Below are positions 1 through 8,282 of a stretch of 64,000 nt of DNA, piece after piece. Source of the DNA: Spirosoma endophyticum (GTDB taxonomy: Bacteria > Bacteroidota > Bacteroidia > Cytophagales > Spirosomataceae). The translations under genes were made by a program, and so were the position numbers. Where the stretch lies: positions 172,034 through 236,033 of the forward strand of contig NZ_FOLQ01000010.1 in NCBI RefSeq assembly GCF_900112365.1, read 5' to 3'. The notes under the pieces were generated by a model. The model made no database searches. It had not been told where the DNA came from and saw nothing but the letters and a program-made list of their open reading frames with translations. Every line of letters begins with the position of its first letter. Position 1 is the stretch's first letter.

Positions 1-298
1 CTAAAACTTTCGGCACATTGTTGTCCAGATCTTCAAAACTGGCGCCTGTACTTATCGCTTTTATCCCGTTCTGGTCCAGTAACTTACGGAAATCGGTTAG
101 GCTCAACCCATAGGTTCCGGCAATTTCAGCTTCCCGAAATCCCATTTGTTTGACTTTCGCCATCGTACCCGGAATATCTTTGGCAAATTGACTGCGGAAA
201 CTATACAATTGCAGACCTACCGGTGCGGGTTTTTGCGCCAGAGCAACCAGGCCGGATAGCAGCATTCCGGCAAGTAGGAAAGCAGGTGTCGTTTTCAT
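1..298 (-). CDS. Sugar phosphate isomerase/epimerase-like TIM-barrel protein (N-terminal part, cut by window edge)
   Basis: The reading frame starts at an ATG at 298 and runs off the left edge, giving about 99 residues. It begins with a secretory signal peptide (MKTTPAFLLAGMLLSGL...ALAQ) followed by the VGLQLYSFR motif that opens the xylose-isomerase-like TIM barrel family, then a KQMGFREAEIAG strand-helix unit. The family holds isomerases, epimerases and lyases of sugars and inositols, so the substrate cannot be stated. The signal peptide implies export to the periplasm. A second member of the same family lies at 14204-15085. The metal-binding residues are outside the window. Confidence 0.8.
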   Translation of the reverse strand, partial: MKTTPAFLLAGMLLSGLVALAQKPAPVGLQLYSFRSQFAKDIPGTMAKVKQMGFREAEIAGTYGLSLTDFRKLLDQNGIKAISTGASFEDLDNNVPKVL

Positions 299-398
299 AA
301 TTTCAAGTTTGGGTATTCAGTTATTCGTTTACGGCCACCATCAGCCTGCTTAGGATCGTAGTGACAGTTGCCGTGAACCAAAAACCGTAAACCGAATA

Positions 399-1295
399 TT
401 ATCTACCCGTTTGCGTCGTAAACGTACTTTCAAAAATTTTGTCGGCATTGCCTGTTTCGAAGCCTTCGCGTCGGTGCTCTCGGGTGATTTGATCGGTTGG
501 CACGTCTCGAAATTGAGGTAAGATGCGCCGTTCTGCAAACTCGACGTATGAACCGGCAATGCGAAACAGGTCGCCCCCGGCAAATTCTGCGTCAAGCATC
601 TGGGCCACCGTCGACGCCTGTCGTAAATCGCCATCCGGACTGATTTTGATCGTGCCGCCCGCTGAATTGAGCCGTAAACCCTGGTTCTCCAGAAACGCTA
701 CAAACTCATCAATGGTGTTATACCCCGCTTTCAGGTTGTGGACGCTGATGGTGAAGTGATTCAGGTAATAGCGGTTATAAATTACCCAGGCCGCATATTC
801 GCTTTCTTTTAGAAGAGCCTGATAATCGGCCAGGGTTGGCGTCGTCCAGAGGGGTTGGTGCAGGAACCGGTCAACGGCTTCAGCATCGTCCAAATCCAGC
901 GAATCGACCGGGTCGCTCGCTACGGTGTCCGTGTAGCGAAGAATGATACGTTGAGCTTCATCGGATAACTCGTTTACACGCAGTTCACTGGCGAAAATGC
1001 GGGGAAAATGCGGTTCTGGTGGACTGTACCAAAAAGCTGTTAACTTCTTCTCGATGAAGTTATATTCGTCGCGCTTTTCGTAGCCGTAGTGCAGAAAAAT
1101 TTTCTCGAACGAAGCCAGTCCGAGATTTGGAACGCCCATTGTCCGGAAGGCAATGTGGTCGTTTTCGATCTCGCCCGCCGATGCGATCACGTCCCCATCA
1201 ATCATGGCGTTGATTACCTTCTGCACGTCGGGAACACGTTCACTGTATCGGCGCATCAGGCCATCCATTACGGCGCCGAGGGTTGAGGTTTGCAT
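399..1295 (-). CDS. DUF1338 family protein (2-oxoadipate dioxygenase/decarboxylase-like)
   Basis: 298 residues. The family includes HglS, an Fe(II) enzyme that converts 2-oxoadipate to 2-hydroxyglutarate in lysine breakdown, with a fold related to VOC metalloenzymes. Visible landmarks are DHIAFRT (His47 and Arg51, matching the family metal ligand and substrate arginine), a second histidine in NHFTISVH (about residues 180-186) and a glutamate in SYVEFAERR (about residue 252). It is shorter than HglS itself, as are many Bacteroidota members, so identity of the substrate is inferred. No signal peptide, so cytoplasmic. No lysine-degradation genes are adjacent. The ATG at 1295 is the only sensible start. 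Confidence 0.8.
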   Translation of the reverse strand: MQTSTLGAVMDGLMRRYSERVPDVQKVINAMIDGDVIASAGEIENDHIAFRTMGVPNLGLASFEKIFLHYGYEKRDEYNFIEKKLTAFWYSPPEPHFPRIFASELRVNELSDEAQRIILRYTDTVASDPVDSLDLDDAEAVDRFLHQPLWTTPTLADYQALLKESEYAAWVIYNRYYLNHFTISVHNLKAGYNTIDEFVAFLENQGLRLNSAGGTIKISPDGDLRQASTVAQMLDAEFAGGDLFRIAGSYVEFAERRILPQFRDVPTDQITREHRREGFETGNADKIFESTFTTQTGR

Positions 1296-1310
1296 AGAGT
1301 TTAGTTTTTA

Positions 1311-1350
1311 GGTTTGGCGTAGTCTCTGACTACGTCGCCGTGTTCTTCGG
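1311..1350. repeat. Dispersed GTAGTC dyad repeat, copy 1
   Basis: The segment contains TTTGGCGTAGTCTCTGACTA followed by CGTCGCCGTGTT. The core GTAGTC-TCT-GACTAC is itself a dyad. The same core, with part of the flanking GTCGTGTT sequence, recurs at 38951-38978, in inverted form at 39062-39078, and as variants at 39791-39816 and 57805-57832. It fills the gap between the thioesterase stop and the DUF1338 start codon. Confidence 0.75.
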
Positions 1351-1368
1351 GATTAGATCGTAAACGGA

Positions 1369-2118
1369 CTAATTCAATTTCCATTGGCTTCGCGCCAGCA
1401 GTACGTCTTTGCGGGATTCACTATGAATGATCCGGTGCAAAAAAGTATCCGGCGTTTCGACCGTTGATTGGACCAGTAGTCGATCCTGCCAATGGCTTTC
1501 AGTTCGGTAAACTAAATCAATTTCGGCTAATTCTTTCGTTTGCAGGGTTTCGCCATCGATCGCTTCGAGCAACCACTGCACGTACGCTACGTTATTGACA
1601 TGCTGATTCTTATCAATGCTTAGCCAACCGACTTCTACCTCTTTTTCCTGCGTTGTAACAAACGGCCTGACTTGAAAATCGGGTTTGAGTGGCAGCCTTG
1701 GCAATGGATGAACATCGGTTGGCGGGGACAGACTTAGAATGAAATCTGGCAGCGGCACCATCGCCCGCTTCTCCATACTGAAAACTAACCACGTACTGGC
1801 GGCATCGGCTAACAACGTCCCTGCTTCATCAACTAACCGAAAATCCCGGTAAATGAAATATTTTTCGACGCTGGTAGGGTACGTTATTAACTGAACGGTC
1901 TGCCCATAACCTGGGTACTGATGCATCCGCAACCGGAACCGCATGAGCATCCATCCAAAGCCACGTTGTTCCAGATCGGCAACCCCAATGCCGTATTCAA
2001 TGGCATTGCGGTTTGCTGATTCCTGCATCAGATTCATCAGGGCCGGGATACTCATCCGCCCAAACGCATCGCACTCGTAACCCCGTATCGTGAACGTATC
2101 GGTTTGAATAAAAGACAT
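1369..2118 (-). CDS. Acyl-ACP thioesterase (double hotdog)
   Basis: 249 residues, typical for bacterial acyl-ACP thioesterases (PF01643), which release fatty acids from acyl carrier protein in the cytoplasm. The first hotdog shows YECDAFGRMSIPALMNLMQE and the second shows DKNQHVNNVAYVQWLLEA, which holds the family's Asp-x-Asn-x-His-Val-Asn-Asn active-site signature (here DKNQHVNN, so the first Asn and His are present). The next gene upstream ends with its own hairpin terminator, so this gene probably has its own promoter in the AT-rich stretch at 2119-2157. Chain-length preference cannot be read from sequence. Confidence 0.88.
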   Translation of the reverse strand: MSFIQTDTFTIRGYECDAFGRMSIPALMNLMQESANRNAIEYGIGVADLEQRGFGWMLMRFRLRMHQYPGYGQTVQLITYPTSVEKYFIYRDFRLVDEAGTLLADAASTWLVFSMEKRAMVPLPDFILSLSPPTDVHPLPRLPLKPDFQVRPFVTTQEKEVEVGWLSIDKNQHVNNVAYVQWLLEAIDGETLQTKELAEIDLVYRTESHWQDRLLVQSTVETPDTFLHRIIHSESRKDVLLARSQWKLN

Positions 2119-2157
2119 GGACTAACTGGAAAAGACAGGGCAAAAATAAGTTAAAAT

Positions 2158-2190
2158 AATTGTGCCCCGATTTGAAACCGGGGCACAATT
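2158..2190 (-). terminator. Rho-independent terminator of the M28 peptidase gene
   Basis: Perfect 12-bp stem (AATTGTGCCCCG, 2158-2169, against 2179-2190) with a 9-base loop. Read on the minus strand it is followed by a T-rich stretch. It lies just past the M28 peptidase stop at 2213. Confidence 0.8.
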
Positions 2191-2212
2191 AGCTAACAAA
2201 GATAAGGCTGAC

Positions 2213-4405
2213 TTACTTGCCACTACCGATTGCCGATGGGCTACCCATGCCCTGCGAGAGGGTTAATAATTTTTCGCTAAGGGTCTGAATCGCCTTTTTA
2301 TAACGAGCTTCCAGATCCGGGAGATTGGCCGTCGATTTTATCGAGGCTTCATACAGCAAACCGGGCAGCATCCAGGACGCATACCCACTGTTAGGGTCCG
2401 ATGAGGCATAGAGCGATTTATACCAGCCACCAAATGCATTGCCTTTGGGGTCAATAAAGGAGCGTTCCAGTAAGCGCAGTTCTTTGTTTAACTCCACCAA
2501 CTTGTCGGTTCGACCCGATTTGATGTAGTTTAGTCGGGCCATCTCGCAGGCGTCAGCATTCTTTTTCAGGTCAGCCACTACGTTCAGTAACGGAGAAATC
2601 GAATACGAAGGCGCATAGGCCTGAATGGCTTTCTCGGCCGCTTTCAGGTGAACTTCCAGATCGGCCGGGTAGCGGGCTAGGTCGTAGGGGACAAGGTCGG
2701 CATTGGCGAGCCGGAGCGTCATTGTACCAACCACCTGCTCCATCATTGGCCCCATTTTGTAGGTCGGATCAACGAACTTGTCATAGAAGTACAGATCATC
2801 GTATTGCGAGTGGTAGAGCGTAGGCCCTTCCATACCCGCACTTAGCGACGGAATGCCGATGTGCATATAGGGCGCGATGTGATCTGAGCCACCGCCCAGG
2901 TTACCAATGGTTGGTTCGCCGGCTACCAGCGCCGGGGCCGATGAGCCCGTCACGCGGGTCGGATTACCGGCGGCTTTGTGCCCCAGCCAGTGCTGATAAA
3001 CCGTTATGTTGGAATCGGGATACTGAACGGATTGCGTCGCTTCGATAATGAGTTTTTTCATGGATGGCGACGCGCTGGCGCCAAACGTCCGGCCCGAGAC
3101 GGCGGCATCGTAATTCATGTAGGCAACGGCTTTGGTGGTCAACTCATCGCGAAACTGCTCACTCCACTCGGCTGAACCAATGACACCGGGTTCTTCGGCA
3201 TCCCAGTTGCACACTTTAATGGTACGTCGGGGGCGTTGACCGGCCTTTGCCAGTTTGCCCATTGACTCGGTCATACTCAGCAGCATAGCCGTACCGGAGT
3301 TGGGATCGGCGGCACCATAGGACCAGGCATCGTAGTGGCAACCCGCAATAATCCACTCGTCGGGAAACTCAGACCCGGTCAACGTACCAACGACCTGATA
3401 AATCCGCTGAATGGTTTTCTCCTGTTTCACCATCAACCGCACCTTCAAAGCTGGTCCTCCTTCCAGTCGATACGTATAGGGTAAGCCGCCCTGCCAGCCC
3501 GCCGGAACGGGTTTAGCGCCGGCCATGCGTTTCAGAATTTCAGTAGCCGACCCGTAGGGGAGGGGCGTAACGGGAATTTTGTGCAGACCAACGGCATTCT
3601 GATCGAGACGTTTAGGCGTGTTTTTGGCGTCCATCGGCAGGGCCGCTTCGCCAGGGGTTAGTGGATCGCCGGTGTAAGGGGTTGTCAATAAAGAGCCACG
3701 CTGAATGACGCTTTCGCTGTAATACGGTCCTTCGGGAAAGGTCAGGCCGCGCATGTAGCCCGAATCGGCAGGGTCGGTAAAAATGATAACGCCGGCGGCT
3801 CCAGCCGCCTGGGCAAACTGGGCTTTGTAGCCCCGGAAGTTGCCGCCGTAGCGGGCCATCACTATTTTTCCGGTTACCGAAACGCCCATGGCTTTCAACT
3901 GCTCGAAGTCTTCTTTACGACCGTAGTTCGCATACACGACTTCAGCGGTGGCGTCGCCCGAACCTGACCAGGCATTGTAACCCGGCGTTAGCCGTGGATC
4001 ACTGCTGTATTTGTCTTCCTTAAACAGAAATTCGCGGATGTTCAGCGGCTGACGAATCGGCTCGACCAGTTCGACGGCAATTTCGCCGGGTCCTTTGGGA
4101 AGCAACACGTCGTGCGGGTAAATGTCGACCTGCCAGCCCGCTTTACGCATCGTTTCGGCGATGTAATCGCGAACCTGTTCGTTCTCTTTCGATCCCGTAA
4201 TGTGCGGTACGCTGCTGAGTTTTTCAAGGTGATTTTTAAACGCTGCCGACGATTGTTTGGCCTTAAAATCGGCTTCCATTTTAAGCTGAGCCGCCTGACG
4301 GGCTGGTATGAAGCCGGTGAGATTCGGCTGCGCCTGTGCCGCGATTACACCCAAAGCCAGCGCCAGGGCCTGACCGGTAGTTTTAAGTAGAGGGAAATGC
4401 TTCAT
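2213..4405 (-). CDS. Secreted M28 family metallopeptidase, glutamate carboxypeptidase II-like
   Basis: 730 residues from the ATG at 4405, which begins a clean signal peptide (MKHFPLLKTTGQALALALGV...AQAQ); an ATG 24 bases upstream (4429) is possible but less likely. After a protease-associated domain (roughly residues 150-250) comes the two-zinc M28 catalytic domain: CHYDAW (His about 357), AADPNSG (Asp about 367), WDAEEPG (catalytic and ligand Glu about 404-405), YMNYDAA (Asp about 433), GGGSDHIAPY and YHSQYDD (final His). A helical C-terminal dimerisation region follows. Length and order match the PSMA/GCPII group (M28B). It probably trims peptides in the periplasm or outside the cell; release of C-terminal glutamate is a family inference. 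Confidence 0.9.
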   Translation of the reverse strand: MKHFPLLKTTGQALALALGVIAAQAQPNLTGFIPARQAAQLKMEADFKAKQSSAAFKNHLEKLSSVPHITGSKENEQVRDYIAETMRKAGWQVDIYPHDVLLPKGPGEIAVELVEPIRQPLNIREFLFKEDKYSSDPRLTPGYNAWSGSGDATAEVVYANYGRKEDFEQLKAMGVSVTGKIVMARYGGNFRGYKAQFAQAAGAAGVIIFTDPADSGYMRGLTFPEGPYYSESVIQRGSLLTTPYTGDPLTPGEAALPMDAKNTPKRLDQNAVGLHKIPVTPLPYGSATEILKRMAGAKPVPAGWQGGLPYTYRLEGGPALKVRLMVKQEKTIQRIYQVVGTLTGSEFPDEWIIAGCHYDAWSYGAADPNSGTAMLLSMTESMGKLAKAGQRPRRTIKVCNWDAEEPGVIGSAEWSEQFRDELTTKAVAYMNYDAAVSGRTFGASASPSMKKLIIEATQSVQYPDSNITVYQHWLGHKAAGNPTRVTGSSAPALVAGEPTIGNLGGGSDHIAPYMHIGIPSLSAGMEGPTLYHSQYDDLYFYDKFVDPTYKMGPMMEQVVGTMTLRLANADLVPYDLARYPADLEVHLKAAEKAIQAYAPSYSISPLLNVVADLKKNADACEMARLNYIKSGRTDKLVELNKELRLLERSFIDPKGNAFGGWYKSLYASSDPNSGYASWMLPGLLYEASIKSTANLPDLEARYKKAIQTLSEKLLTLSQGMGSPSAIGSGK

Positions 4406-4483
4406 AAATTTAGGTTGTATAGTTTCCAAATATCGGTACTTAATGTGGTAAAATAGCCGTGTTGCAAATGAATATTTGGCAAT

Positions 4484-4516
4484 AAAAAAGAGACGTGGCT
4501 AACACGTCTCTTTTTT
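4484..4516. terminator. Hairpin terminator (bidirectional form) after the LolA-like gene
   Basis: Perfect 14-bp stem, AAAAAAGAGACGTG at 4484-4497 against 4503-4516, with a 5-base loop. A-run and T-run flanks let it act in both directions. It serves the minus-strand gene ending at 4539 and insulates the M28 gene. Confidence 0.85.
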
Positions 4517-4538
4517 GTGTTGATATAAGAAGCCTTTA

Positions 4539-5258
4539 TTACTTAGGCATCGCGAAAATAGTTGGATCTATTTTAGGGTTAAAGACAACGTTCGAAAGCG
4601 TTAACGTAACAGAGCCGGGCATGGCTGGGCTATTAAGCTCCATCGTAGAGGGGAGCGTTAGGCCCTCAATCGTTTTGTAATTGCCATACTGCTGCTTAAC
4701 CTCACCCGATTGGCCTTGTACCGATACCGTTGCTTTCATCGCCAGCAACTGGTAAGTATTGGCGTCTACGTAGTAGTTGGCTACTCCTTCTGGCCGTGTT
4801 ACTTTCAGATTAAAGACGTCCTTGTCATTCATTTTCTCCTTGCCCACTAGCTCAACCGGATATTTTTGCGTCCTGGCCGTAGATAAATCAGCCCCTATTA
4901 AGAAGGTATTTCCTTTCTGCATTTTTATCTGATCTTCGGGAATAGGTTGGGCACCAGACCCGCCGGTCATTGGATTAATCATCCAGCCTTTTTCGCCATC
5001 AACGACCTGTGTGATCTGCTGACCCATGGCCGAAATATCCGTTCGGGATGACTGACCGACCACTGTCGTTGTTTTGCCTGTCATTTCCATGCCCATAATG
5101 CTCATGCTCTGGTTGTACTGGAGCGTTTTTACCGAGGCAATTTTATCGGTCCCACCCAAAGCCGCTATGTTCTTGTCAATTATTTCATCGGCCGTCTGCG
5201 CAAAGGATAAAGCCGGAATTGCCACAAGGGCAACAAGGGTGATCAGTTGTTTTTTCAT
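4539..5258 (-). CDS. Periplasmic LolA/outer-membrane-lipoprotein-sorting-like protein
   Basis: 239 residues with an N-terminal signal peptide (MKKQLITLVALVAIPALSFAQ). The mature part begins TADEIIDKNIAALGG, the usual opening of Bacteroidota proteins related to LolA and LppX, with beta-rich lipid-carrier folds, and contains the VDANTYQLLAMKA strand pair typical of that fold. It may carry a lipid or lipoprotein in the periplasm, but this is a fold-level guess. Single gene: terminator just downstream and a promoter with a perfect -7 box upstream. Confidence 0.7.
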   Translation of the reverse strand: MKKQLITLVALVAIPALSFAQTADEIIDKNIAALGGTDKIASVKTLQYNQSMSIMGMEMTGKTTTVVGQSSRTDISAMGQQITQVVDGEKGWMINPMTGGSGAQPIPEDQIKMQKGNTFLIGADLSTARTQKYPVELVGKEKMNDKDVFNLKVTRPEGVANYYVDANTYQLLAMKATVSVQGQSGEVKQQYGNYKTIEGLTLPSTMELNSPAMPGSVTLTLSNVVFNPKIDPTIFAMPK

Positions 5259-5282
5259 GAAAAAGTTTGTCAGAAACTATGT

Positions 5283-5290
5283 CAAAGATA
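5283..5290 (-). promoter_or_regulatory. Bacteroidota -7 box upstream of the LolA-like gene
   Basis: TATCTTTG on the minus strand matches TAnnTTTG exactly and ends 25 bases before the ATG at 5258. No clear TTG lies at the -33 spacing, so the call rests on the -7 box. Confidence 0.45.
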
Positions 5291-5374
5291 CTAAACCGGG
5301 CACAGCAATAATGGTTGTTCAGGGAAAAATAGCGACGTGTTAGTGAACCACCAGCAACTTTAACGGCCAACTGG

Positions 5375-5406
5375 TTTGCAGGGCTGAGCGCCGTTTTCTA
5401 CCTTCA
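5375..5406 (+). promoter_or_regulatory. Probable promoter of the nucleoside permease gene
   Basis: TTTG at 5375-5378, a 20-base spacer, and TACCTTCA at 5399-5406, an imperfect TAnnTTTG box. It lies about 30 bases before the preferred start at 5438, supporting that start over the ATG at 5411. Confidence 0.4.
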
Positions 5407-5437
5407 TAAGTTGAATCCTTTACTAACTAAACCTACG

Positions 5438-6658
5438 ATGCTCTCGACGACCCGCATTAAACTTTCCGTCATGATGTTCCTCCAGTTTTTTGTTTGGGGC
5501 GCGTGGTACGGTCAAGTAACGAAATACCTTGAGACCCAACTCCATGCCACTGGTATACAGCAGGGAGCCGCTTTTGCAACCTTTTCGATTGCGATGATCG
5601 TGGCTCCCTTTTTCGTAGGCATGATTGCCGACCGTTACTTTGCTGCCCAAAAAGTTTTAGGCGTGCTCAATCTGCTAGGGGCAGCAATTTTGTTCTATCT
5701 GATCCAAATCAATGATGCGGACCAGTTTTTTTGGGTTCTTTTGGTTTACTGTTTGACATTTGCGCCAACGCTGGCTCTGACCACGTCAATTGCCATGCAG
5801 CAGATGACCAGTCCTGAAAAAGAGTTTCCGGGTATACGCGTGTTAGGGACTGTATCTTGGATTGTTGTAACAAACATAGTTGGGTACTACGGCTTTGGGG
5901 ATAAAGTAACGATTTTCCAACTATCGATGTACTCGGCTATTGCGCTGGGTATTTTCTCATTTTTCCTGCCCGACACACCTCCTAAAGCTACAACTGCCAC
6001 CTCATTTGCACAGATTTTGGGACTGGATGCATTCAAATTATTTAAAGATCGATCCTTCGCCATTTTCTTTCTGTCGTCGGTACTCATTTGCATTCCGTTG
6101 TCGTTCTATTACGCTATGGCTAACCCTTCCCTGACGGATGGGGGTATGCAAAACGTGGAAAATAAAATGTCGCTGGGGCAGGCATCAGAAGTGATTTTTA
6201 TGCTACTGATTCCGCTGGCATACACGCGCTTAGGCGTTAAGAAAATGCTCATTGTAGGCTTGGTTGCCTGGATTATCCGGTTCATTGGTTTTGGTTATGG
6301 CGATGGTGGTTCGGGCGAATGGATGCTCTATCTGGCTATCATACTACACGGCGTTTGCTATGATTTCTTCTTTGTAACGGGCCAGATTTATACGGATAAT
6401 AAGGCGGGCGAGAAAATAAAATCGTCGGCACAGGGACTGATTTCACTCGCTACGTATGGTATCGGTATGGGTATCGGCTCTTATCTTTCTGGCATTGTGA
6501 AAGATATGTTCAAGACTGGAAATAGTGTTAACTGGACTGATTTCTGGCTTGTCCCAGCAGGTATCGCGGCTGTGGTCCTGATTGTGTTTGTGTTTTTGTT
6601 TACTGACAATAAGCAAATTCGGGCGAAAGAAGACGAGTTAGTGCCAGGAAATTTATAA
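5438..6658 (+). CDS. MFS nucleoside:H+ symporter (NupG/XapB-like)
   Basis: About 406 residues from the ATG at 5438 (an ATG at 5411 adds nine residues but sits almost on the -7 box). It is a twelve-helix inner-membrane carrier of the NHS branch of the major facilitator superfamily. The first helix reads LSVMMFLQFFVWGAWYGQ, characteristic of NupG-type proteins, followed by GMIADRYF between helices 2 and 3. It probably imports nucleosides with protons. No nucleoside hydrolase or phosphorylase is adjacent. It stands alone, divergent from the LolA-like gene, and a long palindrome follows its stop. Confidence 0.85.
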   Translation: MLSTTRIKLSVMMFLQFFVWGAWYGQVTKYLETQLHATGIQQGAAFATFSIAMIVAPFFVGMIADRYFAAQKVLGVLNLLGAAILFYLIQINDADQFFWVLLVYCLTFAPTLALTTSIAMQQMTSPEKEFPGIRVLGTVSWIVVTNIVGYYGFGDKVTIFQLSMYSAIALGIFSFFLPDTPPKATTATSFAQILGLDAFKLFKDRSFAIFFLSSVLICIPLSFYYAMANPSLTDGGMQNVENKMSLGQASEVIFMLLIPLAYTRLGVKKMLIVGLVAWIIRFIGFGYGDGGSGEWMLYLAIILHGVCYDFFFVTGQIYTDNKAGEKIKSSAQGLISLATYGIGMGIGSYLSGIVKDMFKTGNSVNWTDFWLVPAGIAAVVLIVFVFLFTDNKQIRAKEDELVPGNL

Positions 6659-6667
6659 ACTTATTTC

Positions 6668-6747
6668 AAACACAGCGTTACGGAGGCATCACGGAGAACA
6701 CGGAAAATGCTCAGTGTTCTCCGTGATGCCTCCGTAACGCTGTGTTT
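6668..6747. repeat. Long inverted repeat, 34-bp perfect arms
   Basis: Arms at 6668-6701 and 6714-6747 are exact reverse complements over 34 bases with a 12-base loop. The arms are built of short CACGGAG/CACAGCG-type motifs. It occupies the gap between the permease and exonuclease III and ends 7 bases before the preferred start codon of the latter. It may terminate transcription, though it lacks a T-tract; a related but imperfect element lies at 54467-54562. Confidence 0.9.
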
Positions 6748-6754
6748 ACCTCCT

Positions 6755-7531
6755 ATGCAACTCATTTCCTATAATATCAACGGCATTCGGGCCGCTCTAC
6801 GTAACGGACTGTCCGACTGGCTTGCCCAGCACCAATTCGATATTCTCTGCTTTCAGGAAGTTAAAGCCACCGCCGACGTAGTGGATCTAGCTGTTTTTGA
6901 ACAGCTTGGTTATCAGTACCACTGGCATGCGGCCGAAAAGAAAGGCTATTCGGGCGTAGCGACATTCTCTAAAATTGCGCCAACCAACGTAGTGCTGGGT
7001 TGTGGCCTGCCGGTTTATGATTGCGAAGGCCGTATCCTGCGCACCGATTTTGACGACCTGACACTGCTCAACTGTTACTTTCCATCCGGCACGTCCGGGG
7101 AAATACGGCAGGGTGTGAAGATGGAGTTCCTGCGCGACTTTTATGACTACGTAGTGGAATTGCGGAAAACCCGCCCGAAACTTATCGTCGTTGGCGATTA
7201 CAACATTGCCCATAACGCCATCGACATTCACGACCCGATACGTAACAAAAACTCGACTGGCTTTTTGCCCGAAGAACGGGCCTGGATGGACCAATGGTTT
7301 GGGAATAATATGATCGATACGTTCCGATACAAACATCCCCAGGACGTAGCGTATAGCTGGTGGAGTTACCGCGCTGGTGCCCGCAGCAATAACAAAGGCT
7401 GGCGTATCGACTACGCATCGGTGACGGACAATCTCCGCGATCAGATCGTAGACTGCCAGATGCTATCCGATGCCGTTCACGCCGACCATTGCCCGGTCTG
7501 GTTATCAATGAGTGAGAGAGCGAATGAGTGA
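6755..7531 (+). CDS. xthA: Exodeoxyribonuclease III (AP endonuclease)
   Basis: 258 residues from the ATG at 6755. The ORF extends upstream to an ATG at 6707, but that lies inside a palindrome and adds residues not seen in the family, while MQLISYNINGIRAA is the standard start. Endonuclease/exonuclease/phosphatase fold; visible catalytic elements are the N-terminal Asn (SYNING), Glu35 in CFQEVKA, GDYNIAH, and the terminal HADHCPVW with the catalytic Asp-His pair. It cuts at abasic sites and trims 3' ends in base excision repair in the cytoplasm. The stop lies inside the left arm of another inverted repeat. Confidence 0.93.
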   Translation: MQLISYNINGIRAALRNGLSDWLAQHQFDILCFQEVKATADVVDLAVFEQLGYQYHWHAAEKKGYSGVATFSKIAPTNVVLGCGLPVYDCEGRILRTDFDDLTLLNCYFPSGTSGEIRQGVKMEFLRDFYDYVVELRKTRPKLIVVGDYNIAHNAIDIHDPIRNKNSTGFLPEERAWMDQWFGNNMIDTFRYKHPQDVAYSWWSYRAGARSNNKGWRIDYASVTDNLRDQIVDCQMLSDAVHADHCPVWLSMSERANE

Positions 7532-7583
7532 AAGAGCGATGCCACAGTATACGCTCTTTCACTCATTCGCTTTCTCACTCATT
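7507..7583. repeat. Long inverted repeat, 32-bp arms, overlapping the xthA 3' end
   Basis: Arms 7507-7538 and 7552-7583 match at 31 of 32 positions with a 13-base loop. The motif is an AATGAGTGA/GAAAGAGCG simple pattern. The left arm includes the last codons of xthA and the right arm ends directly before the ATG of the pseudouridine synthase. Confidence 0.88.
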
Positions 7584-8162
7584 ATGTATTTCCTCGTCTA
7601 CAAACCGTACCTCATGCTCTCGCAGTTTTCGCGTGAGGGTAACAAACCAACGCTGGCTGATTTAGAATTCGATTTTCCGACGGATGTGTATCCTGTTGGG
7701 CGGCTGGATGCAGATAGCGAAGGATTACTGTTGCTGACCAATGACAAACAACTCAACCATCGTTTGCTAAATCCGAAATTCCGGCATAATCGAACGTATT
7801 ACGTGCAGGTCGAGGGCGCACTGACCAGCGAGGCTTGTCAATTGCTGGCCGATGGTGTCACGATTTCGGTAGACGGAAAACCGTATCATACGCTTGCCGC
7901 CCATGCTCAGTCCATTGACGAACCACCCTTGCCCGCTCGTAATCCTCCCATTCGTTACCGGGCCAATATTCCAACTTCCTGGTTATCCATCGCGCTCCAC
8001 GAAGGTAAAAACCGGCAGGTTCGCAAGATGACGGCCGCGGTAGGTTTCCCAACCCTCCGGCTCGTGCGCTGGGCTATTGAGACCTTCACGGCGGAAGGCA
8101 TGGAACCGGGTCAGGTGCGTGAGTTAAGCCGGGCAGACGTACTACGTGGGCTGCGGCTTTGA
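7584..8162 (+). CDS. rluE: RluE-type 23S rRNA pseudouridine synthase
   Basis: 192 residues from the ATG at 7584, which follows the palindrome directly; frames extending upstream to 7512 run through the repeat and are not credible. RsuA-superfamily catalytic core without an S4 domain: PVGRLDADSEGLLLLTND carries the catalytic Asp (about residue 42), RTYYVQVEG follows, and EGKNRQVRKMTAAVGFPTLRLVR is the conserved C-terminal motif. RluE modifies U2457 of 23S rRNA in E. coli; assigning exactly that site here is by family resemblance. A strong terminator follows. Confidence 0.85.
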   Translation: MYFLVYKPYLMLSQFSREGNKPTLADLEFDFPTDVYPVGRLDADSEGLLLLTNDKQLNHRLLNPKFRHNRTYYVQVEGALTSEACQLLADGVTISVDGKPYHTLAAHAQSIDEPPLPARNPPIRYRANIPTSWLSIALHEGKNRQVRKMTAAVGFPTLRLVRWAIETFTAEGMEPGQVRELSRADVLRGLRL

Positions 8163-8193
8163 CTAGCCTGAGAAATTTTAAAAATCTGAGAGT

Positions 8194-8227
8194 AGCCCTC
8201 CAGGAAATGTTTCCTGGAGGGCTTTTT
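8194..8227 (+). terminator. Rho-independent terminator of the pseudouridine synthase gene
   Basis: Perfect 13-bp stem AGCCCTCCAGGAA (8194-8206) against 8211-8223, four-base loop, then a T-run. Confidence 0.9.
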
Positions 8228-8255
8228 ACGTTCCTGTCGTCATGTGTTATCTTTA
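8225..8255 (+). promoter_or_regulatory. Probable promoter of the LytS-kinase pair
   Basis: TTTA at 8225-8228, 19-base spacer, TATCTTTA at 8248-8255 (one base from the TAnnTTTG consensus). It overlaps the T-tract of the preceding terminator. A transcription start just downstream rules out the GTG at 8244 and favours the TTG at 8283 as start codon. Confidence 0.45.
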
Positions 8256-8282
8256 CACGTACGCAATCAACCCCAACTGGCT

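Noticed and set aside
6707..6754. Upstream extension of xthA to the ATG at 6707
   Set aside because: The added residues are encoded by the right part of a 34-bp palindrome and have no counterpart in exonuclease III proteins.
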